In this document: piece by piece, positions 47,040 to 58,871 of the stretch
How the letters are laid out: the number at the start of each line of letters is the position of its first letter
How positions within the stretch are numbered: position 1 is the stretch's first letter
DNA from: Sipunculus nudus
Taxonomy: Eukaryota > Annelida > Sipuncula > Golfingiida > Sipunculidae
NCBI GenBank assembly: GCA_026874595.1
Contig: CM049307.1
Span: 74,128,643 to 74,192,642 of the forward strand
Reading direction: 5' to 3'
DNA: 64,000 nt
Program-made: the position numbers and the translations under genes
The notes under the pieces: generated by a model
Database searches by the model: none
Seen by the model: only the letters and a program-made list of their open reading frames with translations
Told to the model about the DNA's origin: nothing

Positions 47040-47770
47040 GGTTTTATGACAGTGTTCTTTGACCAGTTTTTGTCAGGTCAATGTTGAAATCACCTGCAAT
47101 GATAATTTGTGATCCTCCGTGCATATTGATTACGTTTTTAATGCAATCACTGATTTCATATAATGGAGTTCTTGGTGGACAATACATGAGTAACAATGAA
47201 TCGCAGTTGTGTCTTGTTGTTTCTGTATGATTAGATTTGCTGCTACTGCATCAATTGTGGTGTAAGTCTGTAGAGGTATTTTCTGCAATGAACATCTTCC
47301 ACGTGAGCAGAGAACTGCACCTCCACCATGATGTGATGTTCTGGCACAGGATATTGAGTTTCTATACCCAGGGATGGTGAAATTATCAGTGAGTTGCCAT
47401 GTTTCAGTTACCGCCAAAACAGAAGATGTTTGGCATATGGATCATGAATAAAGTCAGTAATGTGTGCAGGACCGAGTGACTGGGAATTGAAAAAGCACAA
47501 ACGGATGCAAGGGAAGGATCTTGTCAGTAATGAGGGTGGCTTGCTTTTGTTGTTGCAGTCTTAGTATTTCTTCTGATACTGCACAATCTGTCTTAATGGA
47601 ATGTTGTTTGAAATTTGAGAGCAAAATGCCTTGTAGTGAGGTTACACGACTGAATGCTACATATGCTTGCCCTTTGGTTTGGAGTTTGTTGAAGGAAATG
47701 ACAACTTGACTTAATGATGCACACTGTACCTTGTGAATTGTGCAAGCCCAGCTTGGGACCTTATATGAAA
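47040..47770 (-). pseudogene. Helentron-type helicase C-terminus fused to AP-like endonuclease, remnant
   Basis: Read on the minus strand, about 47,770-47,640 gives SWACTIHKVQ and GQAYVAFSRVTSLQG, the last motifs of PIF1-type helicases. SNFKQHSIKTDCAVSEEILRL follows, the usual PIF1 tail. After a short linker come TETWQLTDNFTIPGYRNS (about 47,405-47,350), a GGGAVL block and IIIAGDFNID (about 47,105-47,077), motifs of LINE-type AP endonucleases. A PIF1 helicase directly followed by such an endonuclease is the layout of the Rep-helicase-endonuclease protein of Helentrons (Helitron2). Only this part is present, with at least one frame change in the linker. Rep and the N-terminal helicase motifs are absent. 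Confidence 0.75.
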
Positions 47771-48163
47771 TACTTTTTACGAGTTATTGTGTTAACAATG
47801 TGTGTCCTTTTGCATGCATATTTGCTAAGAGAGCGCAACCTTACTAGGTGTTCAGTAATGGTTTTTACCGCATAATTTACAGAAAAATGGCTGACTATGA
47901 CCATATATCATGCCTTGTTGCTGTTGACATGAGGACCTGTCATACTGTTAAGGTGGAACAAACAATTATGGTTACAATTATGATTTCTGACCTACTGAAA
48001 GAGGGACCTAAAATTTAACACCAAACTGTGAATAACTTTTTTGACCTTTGACCTCCGGACCCCTAAATCGATAGGGATCTTCCATAATTGACGGTTAATA
48101 CATATTTCAGGTTTGAACTCAATCACTCAATCCACACTGGAGTTATCATCCGGAAATGAATTT

Positions 48164-48240
48164 GTGGACGGACGGACGGACGGACAGACTGACGACGGAC
48201 AGACGGACGGACAGACAGAGAGACGGACAGGTCGATAACT
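48164..48240. repeat. (GGAC)n-rich degenerate microsatellite
   Basis: GGACGGACGGACGGAC passes into imperfect GACAGACGGACGG repeats. It is followed directly by a strong hairpin (48,246-48,270). Confidence 0.9.
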
Positions 48241-48245
48241 ACAAG

Positions 48246-48275
48246 GGCACCCGCTTTTCAAGCGGGGCCCTAATA
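48246..48275 (+). repeat. GC-rich hairpin followed by TAATAA, possible Helitron-type 3' end
   Basis: GGGCACCCGCTT and AAGCGGGGCCC pair across TTC, then TAATAA follows. Helitron-class elements end in a short GC-rich hairpin close to the terminus, and sequences of this type with CCCTAATAA are frequent in bivalves. It lies at the inner edge of the right 2-kb arm and about 500 bp from the Helentron helicase remnant. It could equally be the end of a separate non-autonomous element. Confidence 0.45.
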
Positions 48276-48282
48276 AAGTTTA

Positions 48283-50302
48283 TAATACACCACGACCAGT
48301 TGCACGATTGATCGCTAGTCACTAAAACTAGTCCCACGGATAATACTGATCGAAGTGATTCATCATCAATCCGGGTGCCACCAGTCGTGCCACCAGTCGT
48401 ACGATTCTCTACCACAGGTATCAAGTACTCTTGACCATTTCAGAATCGAGGTTAAATTTGAGGACTGGTGGTACCAAAACCAGATAATGGATCAATCGTG
48501 CGAACAAATACTGAAGGCCTTGGCGTTATCAAAAAGTTGCGAAAACTTCACGTACACGACAGTCGACCTTTTCAGGTAAAATGCACATTGCCTCATATTC
48601 AGAGCGATAAGTCATACATGATACAAGATGGAATCATTTTTCGTCATTTTTCGTTTTCCCCGAAAATTCACCGAGGATCGACAGGGTCTTGTATTCATAG
48701 ATACATCTATTACAACTAATTCAAAATCATCAAGATTAATGTTTCATAAAAAATATCTTAACAACACACAACATTTTAAGCTCTAACATTATTTTTGCCC
48801 CGTTCCCCGCATCATTTTTTATACTAATCTAGTTACATGCATTTCTCAGTTGTATAGTGGTTACATGTCATCTTTTGTATCCATGACAACCAGACAGGGA
48901 GAAGGCAAACAGACATATCATTGTTTATATTTGTTGTAGATTTGTTATGTTACTACTGTGAGCTGAAGGGGGCTTTGTCATGGATACAACTTGTACTCAG
49001 GACAAAGCATACTTTACCTCACAACAACAAGGGGCCAGTCTAGGAGAGTATATCTTACTTAATTGAATAATCAGCTTCGGTTGTTATTTTTATAAACTGA
49101 CAATGCAGTGGGATAATTGGATAAAAAAATTGACCGTTTTCCACCAAATCCAATACGCTTCACTTCAGTGTACCTTGGACGAACCCTCTGAAGCTCATTT
49201 GAAGATGTCATTATTACTTAACATTAGTGACCTTGTTTTCTGCCGTGACAATAGTAATTTGCCGTCATAGGTAATGAAGAAAGCTTTGTTGTCATGGCAA
49301 CCGCGGTTTTTTGTCTGATATTGTGTTAGAGTATACAGCCGGCATAAATTTGTCGACCTACGTATGATTAAAACCGAAGTTCCCTATAATGCCTTTCCTG
49401 TCATTCAGTTCCTGGCTTTAGGTTCAAGAACAAAAATGATGGACCAACGAAATTTAAAAGCCCACAGACTGTAACTTCCTTTGTAGTTTGAGCACGTGTT
49501 ACAGTTATATGCGAGAAAAACAGCTGATAAAGCCACTTTGATTAAAAACATGTTCCCTCTTTTTGCTATACCCTGTCACGTTATTCCATTAGTCCGGGTA
49601 AAGTACACATTCCTCTTAATACAGTCAATCTATTGGCGTGCGAAAATATGAAAGGCTTTTTTTTTTAATTCAATATTTAGTGTGAATTGAGTTCAGTGAC
49701 ATGGAGAAATATGATACCTCCGCTAGATGGCGGGAGGTGTTATGTACCTTTTACCCCTGACTTGACTATGAGCAGCTTCACACAATAATATCGTAACAGA
49801 GTCTGTTGAAAAGTTATTGGAAACATAGGACAAAACCTCGGGAACAAACATTTAAATTTTGGGGATAATCTGAATTAAAATCATATGCTTTTATTCTTTT
49901 ACAAATGATGTCCTGTTATCACTGATGTCCCGGTCATTTAACATGCATATTATGCTGTAGTTACTGACCTAATCACGTCTCGTTCTAAACGTTACATTCA
50001 ACACTGGGACATTTGGCCAGGGTCTTAACCACATTTGTTATGGGATTAAACCAGTCCAGTTACAGCTAGTTTCATCGTCTGAATACTGAATTGATAGACC
50101 GGAAAATAAACCTGAAAGGAGACGTATCATGACATGTCTGACGCTACACAGTGTATTTAACTACGGGTTTATTGTCGAAACAATCTAGTATCTGTCTTGC
50201 GCTTGTCTAAATCTGAGACGTCGGTTCTTTCGTTACCAAGTGACTGGAGATGGCACGCCATATAATGAACGGTGATGTCTCTGGTGGAAACTCTGATTAC
50301 GG
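48283..50302 (-). repeat. Right arm of long inverted repeat
   Basis: Reverse complement of 32,738-34,913, ending outward at CTCTGATTACGG followed by TTAA. About 310 bp (roughly 49,945-50,255) are absent from the left arm. The arm contains no open frame of note. Confidence 0.93.
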
Positions 50303-50306
50303 TTAA

Positions 50307-51735
50307 CATGTCCACAATAATTCATATATATTTGATTGTTAACACAGGGCATATAGAAATAATGATAAAATCTATCGAGTGATTGAAGATAAATGAATTT
50401 AACTGTTTTATACTAAACCAACATTTTGCACATACATTCCTTCGACCAAAGGGGATATAATTTCAAACTTTCGTTTAACAAGTTACACTCTGTTCCATCA
50501 ACCTATGTCCATCTGAGTTTTATTTAAATAATTTTCTTAAAAGTTTATACATTTTTTTTTTAAATAATTTACTAAAGAGTTGCATATGGAAGTGATGGCC
50601 TAATATGACAAATACGCATTTTACATTAAATCTCCCGCGTGTATGGTTCAAAACATCTGTACCCTGTACCGAACTGACAGATGTGTCGAATGTGTCCCTG
50701 CATGATCAGCCATCTTTGTTTAAGTTGATTAATATTTTTTGGGTGTTTTCATGACATCCATCAGCAGCTGTGAGGTTAAGGCTGTTTTTGCATGTGACCA
50801 ATTAACTTGACCGCAATAAGTTGGGCCGATATGTTTTAAAGTGTAGACTGATATCTCATATTTTTTAAATAATTATGTTTCTCAAATAAGATGTAAGGTA
50901 GGAATTGATTAACTTTGTTGTCATCAGACTCTTTAATCTTGTATCCTACATTACCATTTGATTTCCGTGTGAATGGTAACTGATAGATATTTACGGTCAA
51001 ACAAGATGTGAACATGAGGGAATGAAACGGACTATAATAACCAAGAGTAGATGGAACTCGGCTCTGTGCAGAGAGACTGTGCTTTTCAAGCGAATATATG
51101 TGTCCTTGGCCAGTACATCCGTTTGCTTGTTACAATATCAGGTTCTATTTACTTATAATTTGTCTACGGATGGAAACCCAGCATCGATTTTGCGTACTGC
51201 GGGACGTATATTCTGAAACCAGCGACTACTCACGGCCATCTAAACAAATAGTGAGGTTGCAGTCTGGGAAGAAAGCAAAACGGGCATGCATAGACACAGT
51301 TGAAGAAATATGTTTAGTCTGTGGTTGAGTTTGGCTGGTCTGCTTTTGTGCACGACTGTTGAAACAGATGGGTCAACATCCGATATGAATATATTTTATA
51401 TGATAATGCAAAAACCCATGATACTTTCTATTCCGTATTCACATTTTCGGCCATATTCCCAGGTTAATTCGTACATTTGTGAATACATGTATATTAATGA
51501 TGACATTGCTGAATCCAGACCATGTGCCAGATCAACACAAAGATATAATCGATTCTTCATTGGTCCTTTCCCGAAATGTCCTGAAACTTTCATGAGATCC
51601 CGTAAATGAGGGCGTGAGTTATTTTGATAACAAACGAATGGGGATGAACGAATAGCCTCCTTGCAGGGGCAAATATTAAATTTAAAATGTTTCTGCAGAA
51701 CCTTTTTTTCTGCAGAAGTCTCTATACGTTGAACG
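50307..51735. other. Unassigned stretch
   Basis: No gene family recognised. The plus-strand frame 51,310-51,609 begins with a signal-peptide-like segment (MFSLWLSLAGLLLCTTVETD), but its remainder has no known domain. It is discussed among the rejected items. Confidence 0.35.
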
Positions 51736-52060
51736 GGATGGTGTAATGGTTAGTGCAGTGGACTCGTGGGGGCAAGGTTGTGGGTCCACGTCCCGACTTG
51801 AATGCCTTCCGCGCTAAGACTCCCGGCCAAAGTGTTTGCCAAAAGGATGCGCTCTCTCCAACAAGGAGCGAAAGGTACCGGTCATCCATGAACGGGAGCC
51901 AAATGTAGAACAAAAAGACTGTTTAGCACCGTGTGTGGCTGCTTGGTTGTATGCTCCCCAGGGAGCCAAGACAAGCAACAAGAATAAAAAGGCCCGAAAG
52001 ACCAAGAAGTCAAAGTGAAAAGTCAGATGAGAGTGACGTCACTGATCTCAGAACATAACC
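51736..52060 (+). mobile_element. tRNA-derived SINE (third family in the window)
   Basis: The head reads GGGATGGTGTAATGGTTAGT (A-box region), then GTTGTGGGTCCACGTCCCG (eroded B box) about 35 bp later, folding like a tRNA with CGGGA/TCCCG ends. A GC-richer body of about 250 bp follows. No A-tail or target duplication was fixed, so the 3' limit is approximate. The 60-codon frames crossing it are Lys-rich by composition only. Confidence 0.6.
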
Positions 52061-53092
52061 CCACTACCTTCACCTTTACGGTGGTTTGATACTTTTACTT
52101 TTTGAAATTTTAAAAGGATTCTAAATTCTTGCCCCCCCCCCCCCCCCAAAGAAATGAGATAACCCTATAATGTGTCTTTACAACACACCTTTGTATTCAA
52201 TTTCAGTTTGATGTTCGGGAAATTTGAAGAAGATATACATTTATGCAGGGTCTGTACTTGAATTCCGTATGAACTTTCTTCTCAGTGGAGTAATTCAGTC
52301 TGATGCCAAGGTCAACCCTATCTCATTTCTCTCAACAGCCTTGCGTCAGGGCAAAGCCACACACAAAATCTAGTGTTCTACAGATTTGCCGATTCCATTT
52401 TATTTGGATCATTTATTTTTTCTTAACAAATATAGACAAGATTCTTGGTAGTATTGCCATTTTGTGCTATGGCACATATTCAGTAAAAGAATTCTTCAAT
52501 GAATTGGAAAATGGACAAAATATTATGTTGATCATAAACACCATTTAAAACATTTTAGCATTTATTTATTTATTTATTTTTTTTTTTTTGGCAAGTTTTC
52601 AACATTCCATGTGTCTTGACCGGTTAAAAATGAAACCTGCTCGCTAGCACCATATTTTATTTGGTTCCCAGAGTCCCGCAGAACGACTATTTTCTTCAGA
52701 GTGGCCTAACTTTTCCTGTCTTTCCCCCTTATTATCGCCCTCCCTTTCCCTGTTCCTGTGCTTCTCTGTCTTTCTCTTTCTCTTCCTTTCACACGAACAG
52801 AGTTCACAAAATGGGAAAATATCAAACTTGTTGTATAGGTTCGGAGCTCTGTTGAGAATTTCCTTATCTGCTCTAAACTCTGACTGTTATAACTATATAC
52901 AACATATCATGCACTCATTTCTTTACAGAAAATGTCAGCTGGTTCTTCTCAATGTTTGCAAATATGAAGCAAACCGTGGGTTAAAAGTTAACATGTAGGA
53001 CAAAGTCGCCACATCCTCTTTGCAAATAGACCATATTCCAATAATTCATGAAATATATTTGAAAAATACCAGATCATTAGGCCAACATAAAT
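52061..53092. other. Unassigned stretch with poly(C) and T-rich tracts
   Basis: A C run lies at 52,132-52,147, and TATTTATTTATTTATTTTTT at about 52,563-52,589. CT-rich sequence occurs at about 52,740-52,790. No gene. Confidence 0.4.
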
Positions 53093-53418
53093 AAAAGGTT
53101 TGGGTCTCAGGCACCCCGCGTGTCAATTTTAACCGCCCCCCCCCCCCCCCCCCGCATCAAAAATTGTTTTGAGATTCAATAGAAACTTACCAATTTTGAG
53201 CTCCAACCGGTCTGACATTTCTTTTAAGAAGTTAAAATGATACAGTTTGATTTCCTTTGTTATGTAATACTTATACCTGTTTAGCAAAACAATTTTGTTA
53301 TTAACATGCTTTTCCCTGATCATATGACGTTTTTATCGAAACATACAGAAAAGTTGGTAAAACATCGCCCTCGCCCACTGATTTTAAAAAAAAGTGCCTG
53401 AGAACCCAAACTTTTTTT
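53093..53418 (+). mobile_element. Complete MITE of the CTCAGGCAC family
   Basis: Ends are AAAAGGTTTGGGTCTCAGGCAC and its imperfect inverse GTGCCTGAGAACCCAAACTTTT. The interior includes an 18-bp poly(C) run, CTGATCATATGACGTTTT and a CGCCCTCGCCCACTG block. It encodes nothing. It shows that the halves at 10,178-10,260 and 13,443-13,641 belong to one element. The target duplication is uncertain (CATAAA to the left, CATAAG to the right, slightly displaced). Confidence 0.78.
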
Positions 53419-53905
53419 GCATAAGATCAATATGGCAGGTGGTAAAAGAGTTTATAATTTTAGGTGCACATTTAAGATTAATAATTATTGTTGAAAATGA
53501 ACAGTAGACCTACCATAAAGATTTTGATGTATATTATTCCCCCAAATACATTCATTTTCTCCTTTCATCATGACATAATGGTGCCGTAATAGTCAAACTA
53601 TTGTTTTTTTCTTCTTCATTATCTGAGTCTCAACACTGAAACTGGAAAATTTTAGTGTTTCCAAGGCTTTAGATATAACCATTTGTATGTGAGCTTAATT
53701 TAGGAATATGACAGCACGCGTAAAATAATGTGAGGCAATAATTGTTCGCAGGTGTTCAACTGCATGTATTTTTGAAGTGCCAGCTTAGGATTTGAGGTTG
53801 ACTTTCGCATAAACATTACAATAACCCATGATAGGTGTAAATACGTAATAAATATCAACCATCTGGAGTTATCATCATTTAGCTAATTACTAAAGACTAA
53901 AATTA
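53419..53905. other. Unassigned AT-rich stretch
   Basis: No gene or repeat family recognised. Confidence 0.4.
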
Positions 53906-53913
53906 TTTGATTA

Positions 53914-54399
53914 CAGTGATGAAGTCGAGCCCATAACATCCGACTCCCGAGTACAAGTTCGGGTCCACACCACGCGAGTCCAGGTCCAAGCCCGAGTCCT
54001 TCAGGTTCGAGTCCAAGTCTACCGTCTTTGAGTCCGCGTCACTTGGAATCCAAGTCCAAGTCCGAGCCCAAGTCTAATACAAATCTCCGTTTAAAAAGAA
54101 AATTTAAATGTAACTTGTATTGTGTTTTTTTAATGTTAGTTTACACATGGTTTTCACTTGAAGGTTTAAATGTGTTTGGTTTCCGATGCCGAACTAAAGC
54201 TTGGTAAATACAGTCTTTTTGTAGTCCATATATTGTGTTGGTTGTCCCCGCATGTATGTAACTCTTTATAGTATATATGTGAAAGAACGTCTGCCTACTG
54301 GATTGGACATGGACTCGGCCTTAAGTCTTTACCTTCGAGCATAAGTCCCGAGTCCCTAAAAATATAGACTCGAGTACGTACTCGAGTTTTACATCACTG
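53914..54399. mobile_element. hAT-type miniature element, 486 bp
   Basis: Starts CAGTGATG and ends CATCACTG, with flanks TTTGATTA (53,906-53,913) and TTTGATTC (54,400-54,407), an 8-bp target duplication with one mismatch. The subterminal regions are dense in GAGTCC/GACTCGAGT words. It is the same family as the outer element at 36,284-38,169. No transposase. Confidence 0.88.
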
Positions 54400-54407
54400 T
54401 TTGATTC

Positions 54408-54833
54408 GCAAAATATACTGGTCTACTATAGCCCACTCTAGTCCTCTTTATCAAACAGGAAAATTGGTGGCATTTATTGATGATGTTAAAAAATAAGGAG
54501 TGCACTCAGCAGAGCGCATTTACCACCGCCAAAAGTAACATCCTACTGGATCAACCCCTCAATCCAGATCCGATGGAAAATTCAGTAGGATCTTCTCCAT
54601 GCTGAGTCCAACTTAGTCACTACTACGGTTATTTTTGCTTGAAACATTTTGACCTGATCGGCATTTCTAACATGGCTAAATTATAAACAATATCTTATAT
54701 AAATACTCACAAAGTTTCGTGGATAATTGATATTCACAATTACATTTTATATCTACAAAATTACCAAGATTCATTTATAATGTTTTTAAAAGAGTTTGCC
54801 TTATCCTGTTGACAACCAACGAACATATAAACA
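54408..54833. other. Unassigned stretch before the satellite array
   Basis: No gene recognised; the array begins after AACATATAAACA. Confidence 0.4.
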
Positions 54834-56892
54834 AGATGACCAGAGGTCACGCGCTTGCCGGAAATGGAAATGATACAGACAGATAGAGAGTGCATGTAGA
54901 AACAGTCATATGAATGAGCAACATTATGGGGGCAGCAGAAACGGATAATATGTTTATTTATGCATGCTGACCTTTAACAGCTGCATATCTTTCTAGTGTA
55001 AAAGGGACCAAGTTCAAAATATTTTCATGAAATCCCGTTAATCTCGTTTGACAAGAAGCAGTGAGACGTTTTCAGGTTTGTCATGTCAAGCTGGTCATAT
55101 GTGACAAAATGCCGAAAACTAGAACTACTTTGTTGTAAAAGGCGCCGAGTTATAAGCATTTCAGTGACATCTCGTTTGTTCACGTTGCACAAGATATGGT
55201 GCGAGATTTGGGCAGACTTATGGCTTTATCTAATCAAGCAGTTCATATGTGACACAATGCCGAAAACTAGACCTTCGTACCTGTAAAAATCGCCGAGTTA
55301 AAAGCATTTTGGTGAAATCTCGTGTTTTCTCGTTTGACGAGATACGGTGCGAGATTGTGCCTGACTTGGAGTTCTGTCATGTCAAGCGGGTCATGTGGAA
55401 CTAAATGCCGAAAACTAGACCTGTCTAGCTGCAGTTCCGTGAAATCTCGTGTTTTCTCGTTTGACGGGATACGGTGCGAGATTTTGCCTGACATGCATGT
55501 CTGTCGTGTCAAGCTGGTCTAGTGGAACAAAATGCCGAAAACCAGACGTGTCTATCTGTAAAACTCGCCGAGTTATAACCAATGCCGTGAAATCTCATGT
55601 TTTCTCGTTTGACGAGATACGGTGCGACATTCGGCCTGACCTTCAGTTCTGTTATGTCCTGCTGGTCATGTGAAAGAAAATGCCGAAAACTAGACCTGTC
55701 TAGCTGTAAAACTCGCCGAGTTATAAGCATTTCCGTGAAATCTCGTGTTTTCTCGTTTGACGAGATAGGGTGCGAGATTTGGCCTGACTTGCACATCTAT
55801 CGTGTCAAGCTGGTCATGTGGAAGGAAATGCCGGAAACCAGACGTGTCTAGCTGTAAGACTGGCCCAGTTATAAGCATTTCCGTGAAATCCCGTGTTTTC
55901 TCGTTTGACGAGATACGGTGCGAGATTTGGCCTGTCTTGCAGCTCTGTCGTGTCAAGCTTGTTTGGTGGAACGAAATGCCGAAAACCAGACCTGTCTAGC
56001 TGTAAAAGTCGCCGAGTTATAAGCATTTCCGCGAAGTCTCGTTTTTTCTCGTTTGACGAGATATGGCGCGAGATGTGGCGTGACTTTCATTTCCGTCGTG
56101 TCAAGCTGGTCATGTGGAACAAAATGCCGAAAACTAGACCTGTGTAGCTGTAAAACTGGCCCAGTTATAAGCATTTCCGTGAAATCCCGTGTTTTCTCGT
56201 TTGACGAGATACCGTGCGAGATTTGGCCTGTCTTGCAGCTCTGTCGTGTCAAGCTTGTTTGGTGGAACGAAATGCCGAAAACCAGACCTGTCTAGCTGTA
56301 AAAGTCGCCGAGTTATAAGCATTTCCGCAAAGTCTCGTTTTTTCTTGATTGACGAGATATGGCGCGAGATTTGGCGTGACTTTCATTTCTGTCGTGTCAA
56401 GCTGGTCATGTGGAACAAAATGCCGAAAACTAGATCTGCCTAGCTTAAAAACTGACAAAGTTACAAAAAAATGGTCGTGTTATTTCCCATTTCCATGATT
56501 TTTGCCCAAAAAATGTAACCATGGTAACGGCAAATTTAAGTAAGCTACATATCAAAAGAAAGGCCAGGTGATGACGAAAAAAATGAGCTATTGCAGAAGT
56601 GGATAAGCCTATTTATGGCGAAGTTATAGTGGAAAAACCATTAACCACACCTGTCGTGAACTTGACCCTTGACCTTGAAGCAATGTTGACCAAAAACAAT
56701 AGGGTTCCAGGGTGTTCGGTTGTCAATCAACCCTGTAAGGGTCATGTCGATTGCTGCAAAATTGTGGCCAGGAGAGCGCAGACAAACACACAAAAAAACA
56801 AACAAAAAAACAAACAGACAACCGGACATACGCAACTGACCAACCAACTTGCCGAAATCGAAGTTTTCCGGCAAGCAACAAAAAAACAAACA
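54834..56892 (+). repeat. Satellite super-unit 1 (2059 bp)
   Basis: Ten monomers follow a 270-bp leader (GCATGCTGACCTTTAACAGC). The tail contains an (ACAAA)n tract and a hairpin CTTGCCG...CGGCAAG (56,848-56,875). Almost identical to super-unit 2. Confidence 0.9.
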
Positions 56893-58871
56893 AGATGACC
56901 AGAGGTCACGCGCTTGCCGGAAATGGAAATGATACAGACAGATAGAGAGTGCATGTAGAAACAGTCTTATGAATGAGCAACATTATGGGGGCAGCAGAAA
57001 CGGATAATATGTTTATTTATGCATGCTGACCTTTAACAGCTGCATATCTTTCTAGTGTAAAAGGGACCAAGTTCAAAATTTGTTCATGAAATCCCGTTAA
57101 TCTCGTTTGACAAGAAGCAGTGAGACGTTTTCAGGTTTGTCATGTCAAGCTGGTCATATGTGACAAAATGCCGAAAACTAGAACTACTTTGTTGTAAAAG
57201 GCGCCGAGTTATAAGCATTTCAGTGACATCTCGTTTGTTCACGTTGCACAAGATATGGTGCGAGATTTGGGCAGACTTATTGCTTTATCTAATCAAGCAG
57301 TTCATATGTGACACAATGCCGAAAACTAGACCTTCGTACCTGTAAAAATCGCCGAGTTAAAAGCATTTTGGTGAAATCTCGTGTTTTCTCGTTTGACGAG
57401 ATACGGTGCGAGATTGTGCCTGACTTGGAGTTCTGTCATGTCAAGCGGGTCATGTGGAACTAAATGCCGAAAACTAGACCTGTCTAGCTGCAGTTCCGTG
57501 AAATCTCGTGTTTTCTCGTTTGACGGGATACGGTGCGAGATTTTGCCTGACATGCATGTCTGTCGTGTCAAGCTGGTCTAGTGGAACAAAATGCCGAAAA
57601 CCAGACGTGTCTATCTGTAAAACTCGCCGAGTTATAACCAATGCCGTGAAATCTCATGTTTTCTCGTTTGACGAGATACGGTGCGACATTCGGCCTGACC
57701 TTCAGTTCTGTTATGTCCTGCTGGTCATGTGAAAGAAAATGCCGAAAACTAGACCTGTCTAGCTGTAAAACTCGCCGAGTTATAAGCATTTCCGTGAAAT
57801 CTCGTGTTTTCTCGTTTGACGAGATAGGGTGCGAGATTTGGCCTGACTTGCACATCTATCGTGTCAAGCTGGTCATGTGGAAGGAAATGCCGGAAACCAG
57901 ACGTGTCTAGCTGTAAGACTGGCCCAGTTATAAGCATTTCCGTGAAATCCCGTGTTTTCTCGTTTGACGAGATACGGTGCGAGATTTGGCCTGTCTTGCA
58001 GCTCTGTCGTGTCAAGCTTGTTTGGTGGAACGAAATGCCGAAAACCAGACCTGTCTAGCTGTAAAAGTCGCCGAGTTATAAGCATTTCCGCGAAGTCTCG
58101 TTTTTTCTCGTTTGACGAGATATGGCGCGAGATGTGGCGTGACTTTTATTTCCGTCGTGTCAAGCTGGTCATGTGGAACAAAATGCCGAAAACTAGACCT
58201 GTGTAGCTGTAAAACTGGCCCAGTTATAAGCATTTCCGTGAAATCCCGTGTTTTCTCGTTTGACGAGATACCGTGCGAGATTTGGCCTGTCTTGCAGCTC
58301 TGTCGTGTCAAGCTTGTTTGGTGGAACGAAATGCCGAAAACCAGACCTGTCTAGCTGTAAAAGTCGCCGAGTTATAAGCATTGCCGCAAAGTCTCGTTTT
58401 TTCTTGATTGACGAGATATGGCGCGAGATTTGGCGTGACTTTCATTTCTGTCGTGTCAAGCTGGTCATGTGGAACAAAATGCCGAAAACTAGATCTGCCT
58501 AGCTTAAAAACTGACAAAGTTACAAAAAAATGGTCGTGTTATTTCCAATTTCCATGATTTTTGCCCAAAAAATGTAACCATGGTAACGGCAAATTTAAGT
58601 AAGCTACATATCAAAAGAAAGGCCAGGTGATGACGAAAAAAATGAGCTATTGCAGAAGTGGATAAGCCTATTTATGGCGAAGTTATAGTGCAAAAACCAT
58701 TAACCACACCTGTCGTGAACTTGACCCTTGACCTTGGAGCAATGTTGACCAAAAACAATAGGGTTCCAGGGTGTTCGGTTGTCTATCAACCCTGTAAGGG
58801 TCATGTCGATTGCTGCAAAATTGTGGCCAGGAGAGCGCAGACAAACACACAAAAAAACAAACAAAAAAACA
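56893..58871 (+). repeat. Satellite super-unit 2 (1979 bp)
   Basis: Same monomer order and the same 127-bp short unit as super-unit 1, with few substitutions. It lacks about 80 bp carrying the tail hairpin. Near-identity indicates a recent duplication of the whole unit. Confidence 0.9.

Larger units (their letters stand above)
32738..50302. mobile_element. 17.6-kb TTAA-bounded structure with about 2-kb terminal inverted repeats
   Basis: Two long inverted arms (32,738-34,913 and 48,283-50,302) are alignable over most of their length. Similarity ends on both outer sides exactly at TTAA (32,734-32,737 and 50,303-50,306); reading inward each end begins CCGTAATCAGAGTTTCCACC. TTAA duplications are made by piggyBac- and Kolobok-type transposons. 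The inner edges lack a matching terminus, which argues against two independent elements. The interior holds later insertions (two SINEs, nested hAT miniatures, a Gmr1-like LTR element, Helentron remnants) and no recognisable transposase or capsid gene. Subtracting the insertions leaves roughly 9 kb. A chance TTAA at the edges of a plain inverted duplication is the main alternative. Confidence 0.55.

Noticed and set aside
32738-50302. Polinton/Maverick identity for the long inverted-repeat structure
   Set aside because: The size and long terminal repeats would fit, but the boundary is TTAA and not a 6-bp duplication, the termini do not begin AG, and no Polinton gene is recognisable.
51310-51609. 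Small secreted protein gene
   Set aside because: The first 20 residues look like a signal peptide, but the rest matches nothing, there is no promoter or poly(A) evidence, and no second exon can be supported. Chance is more likely.
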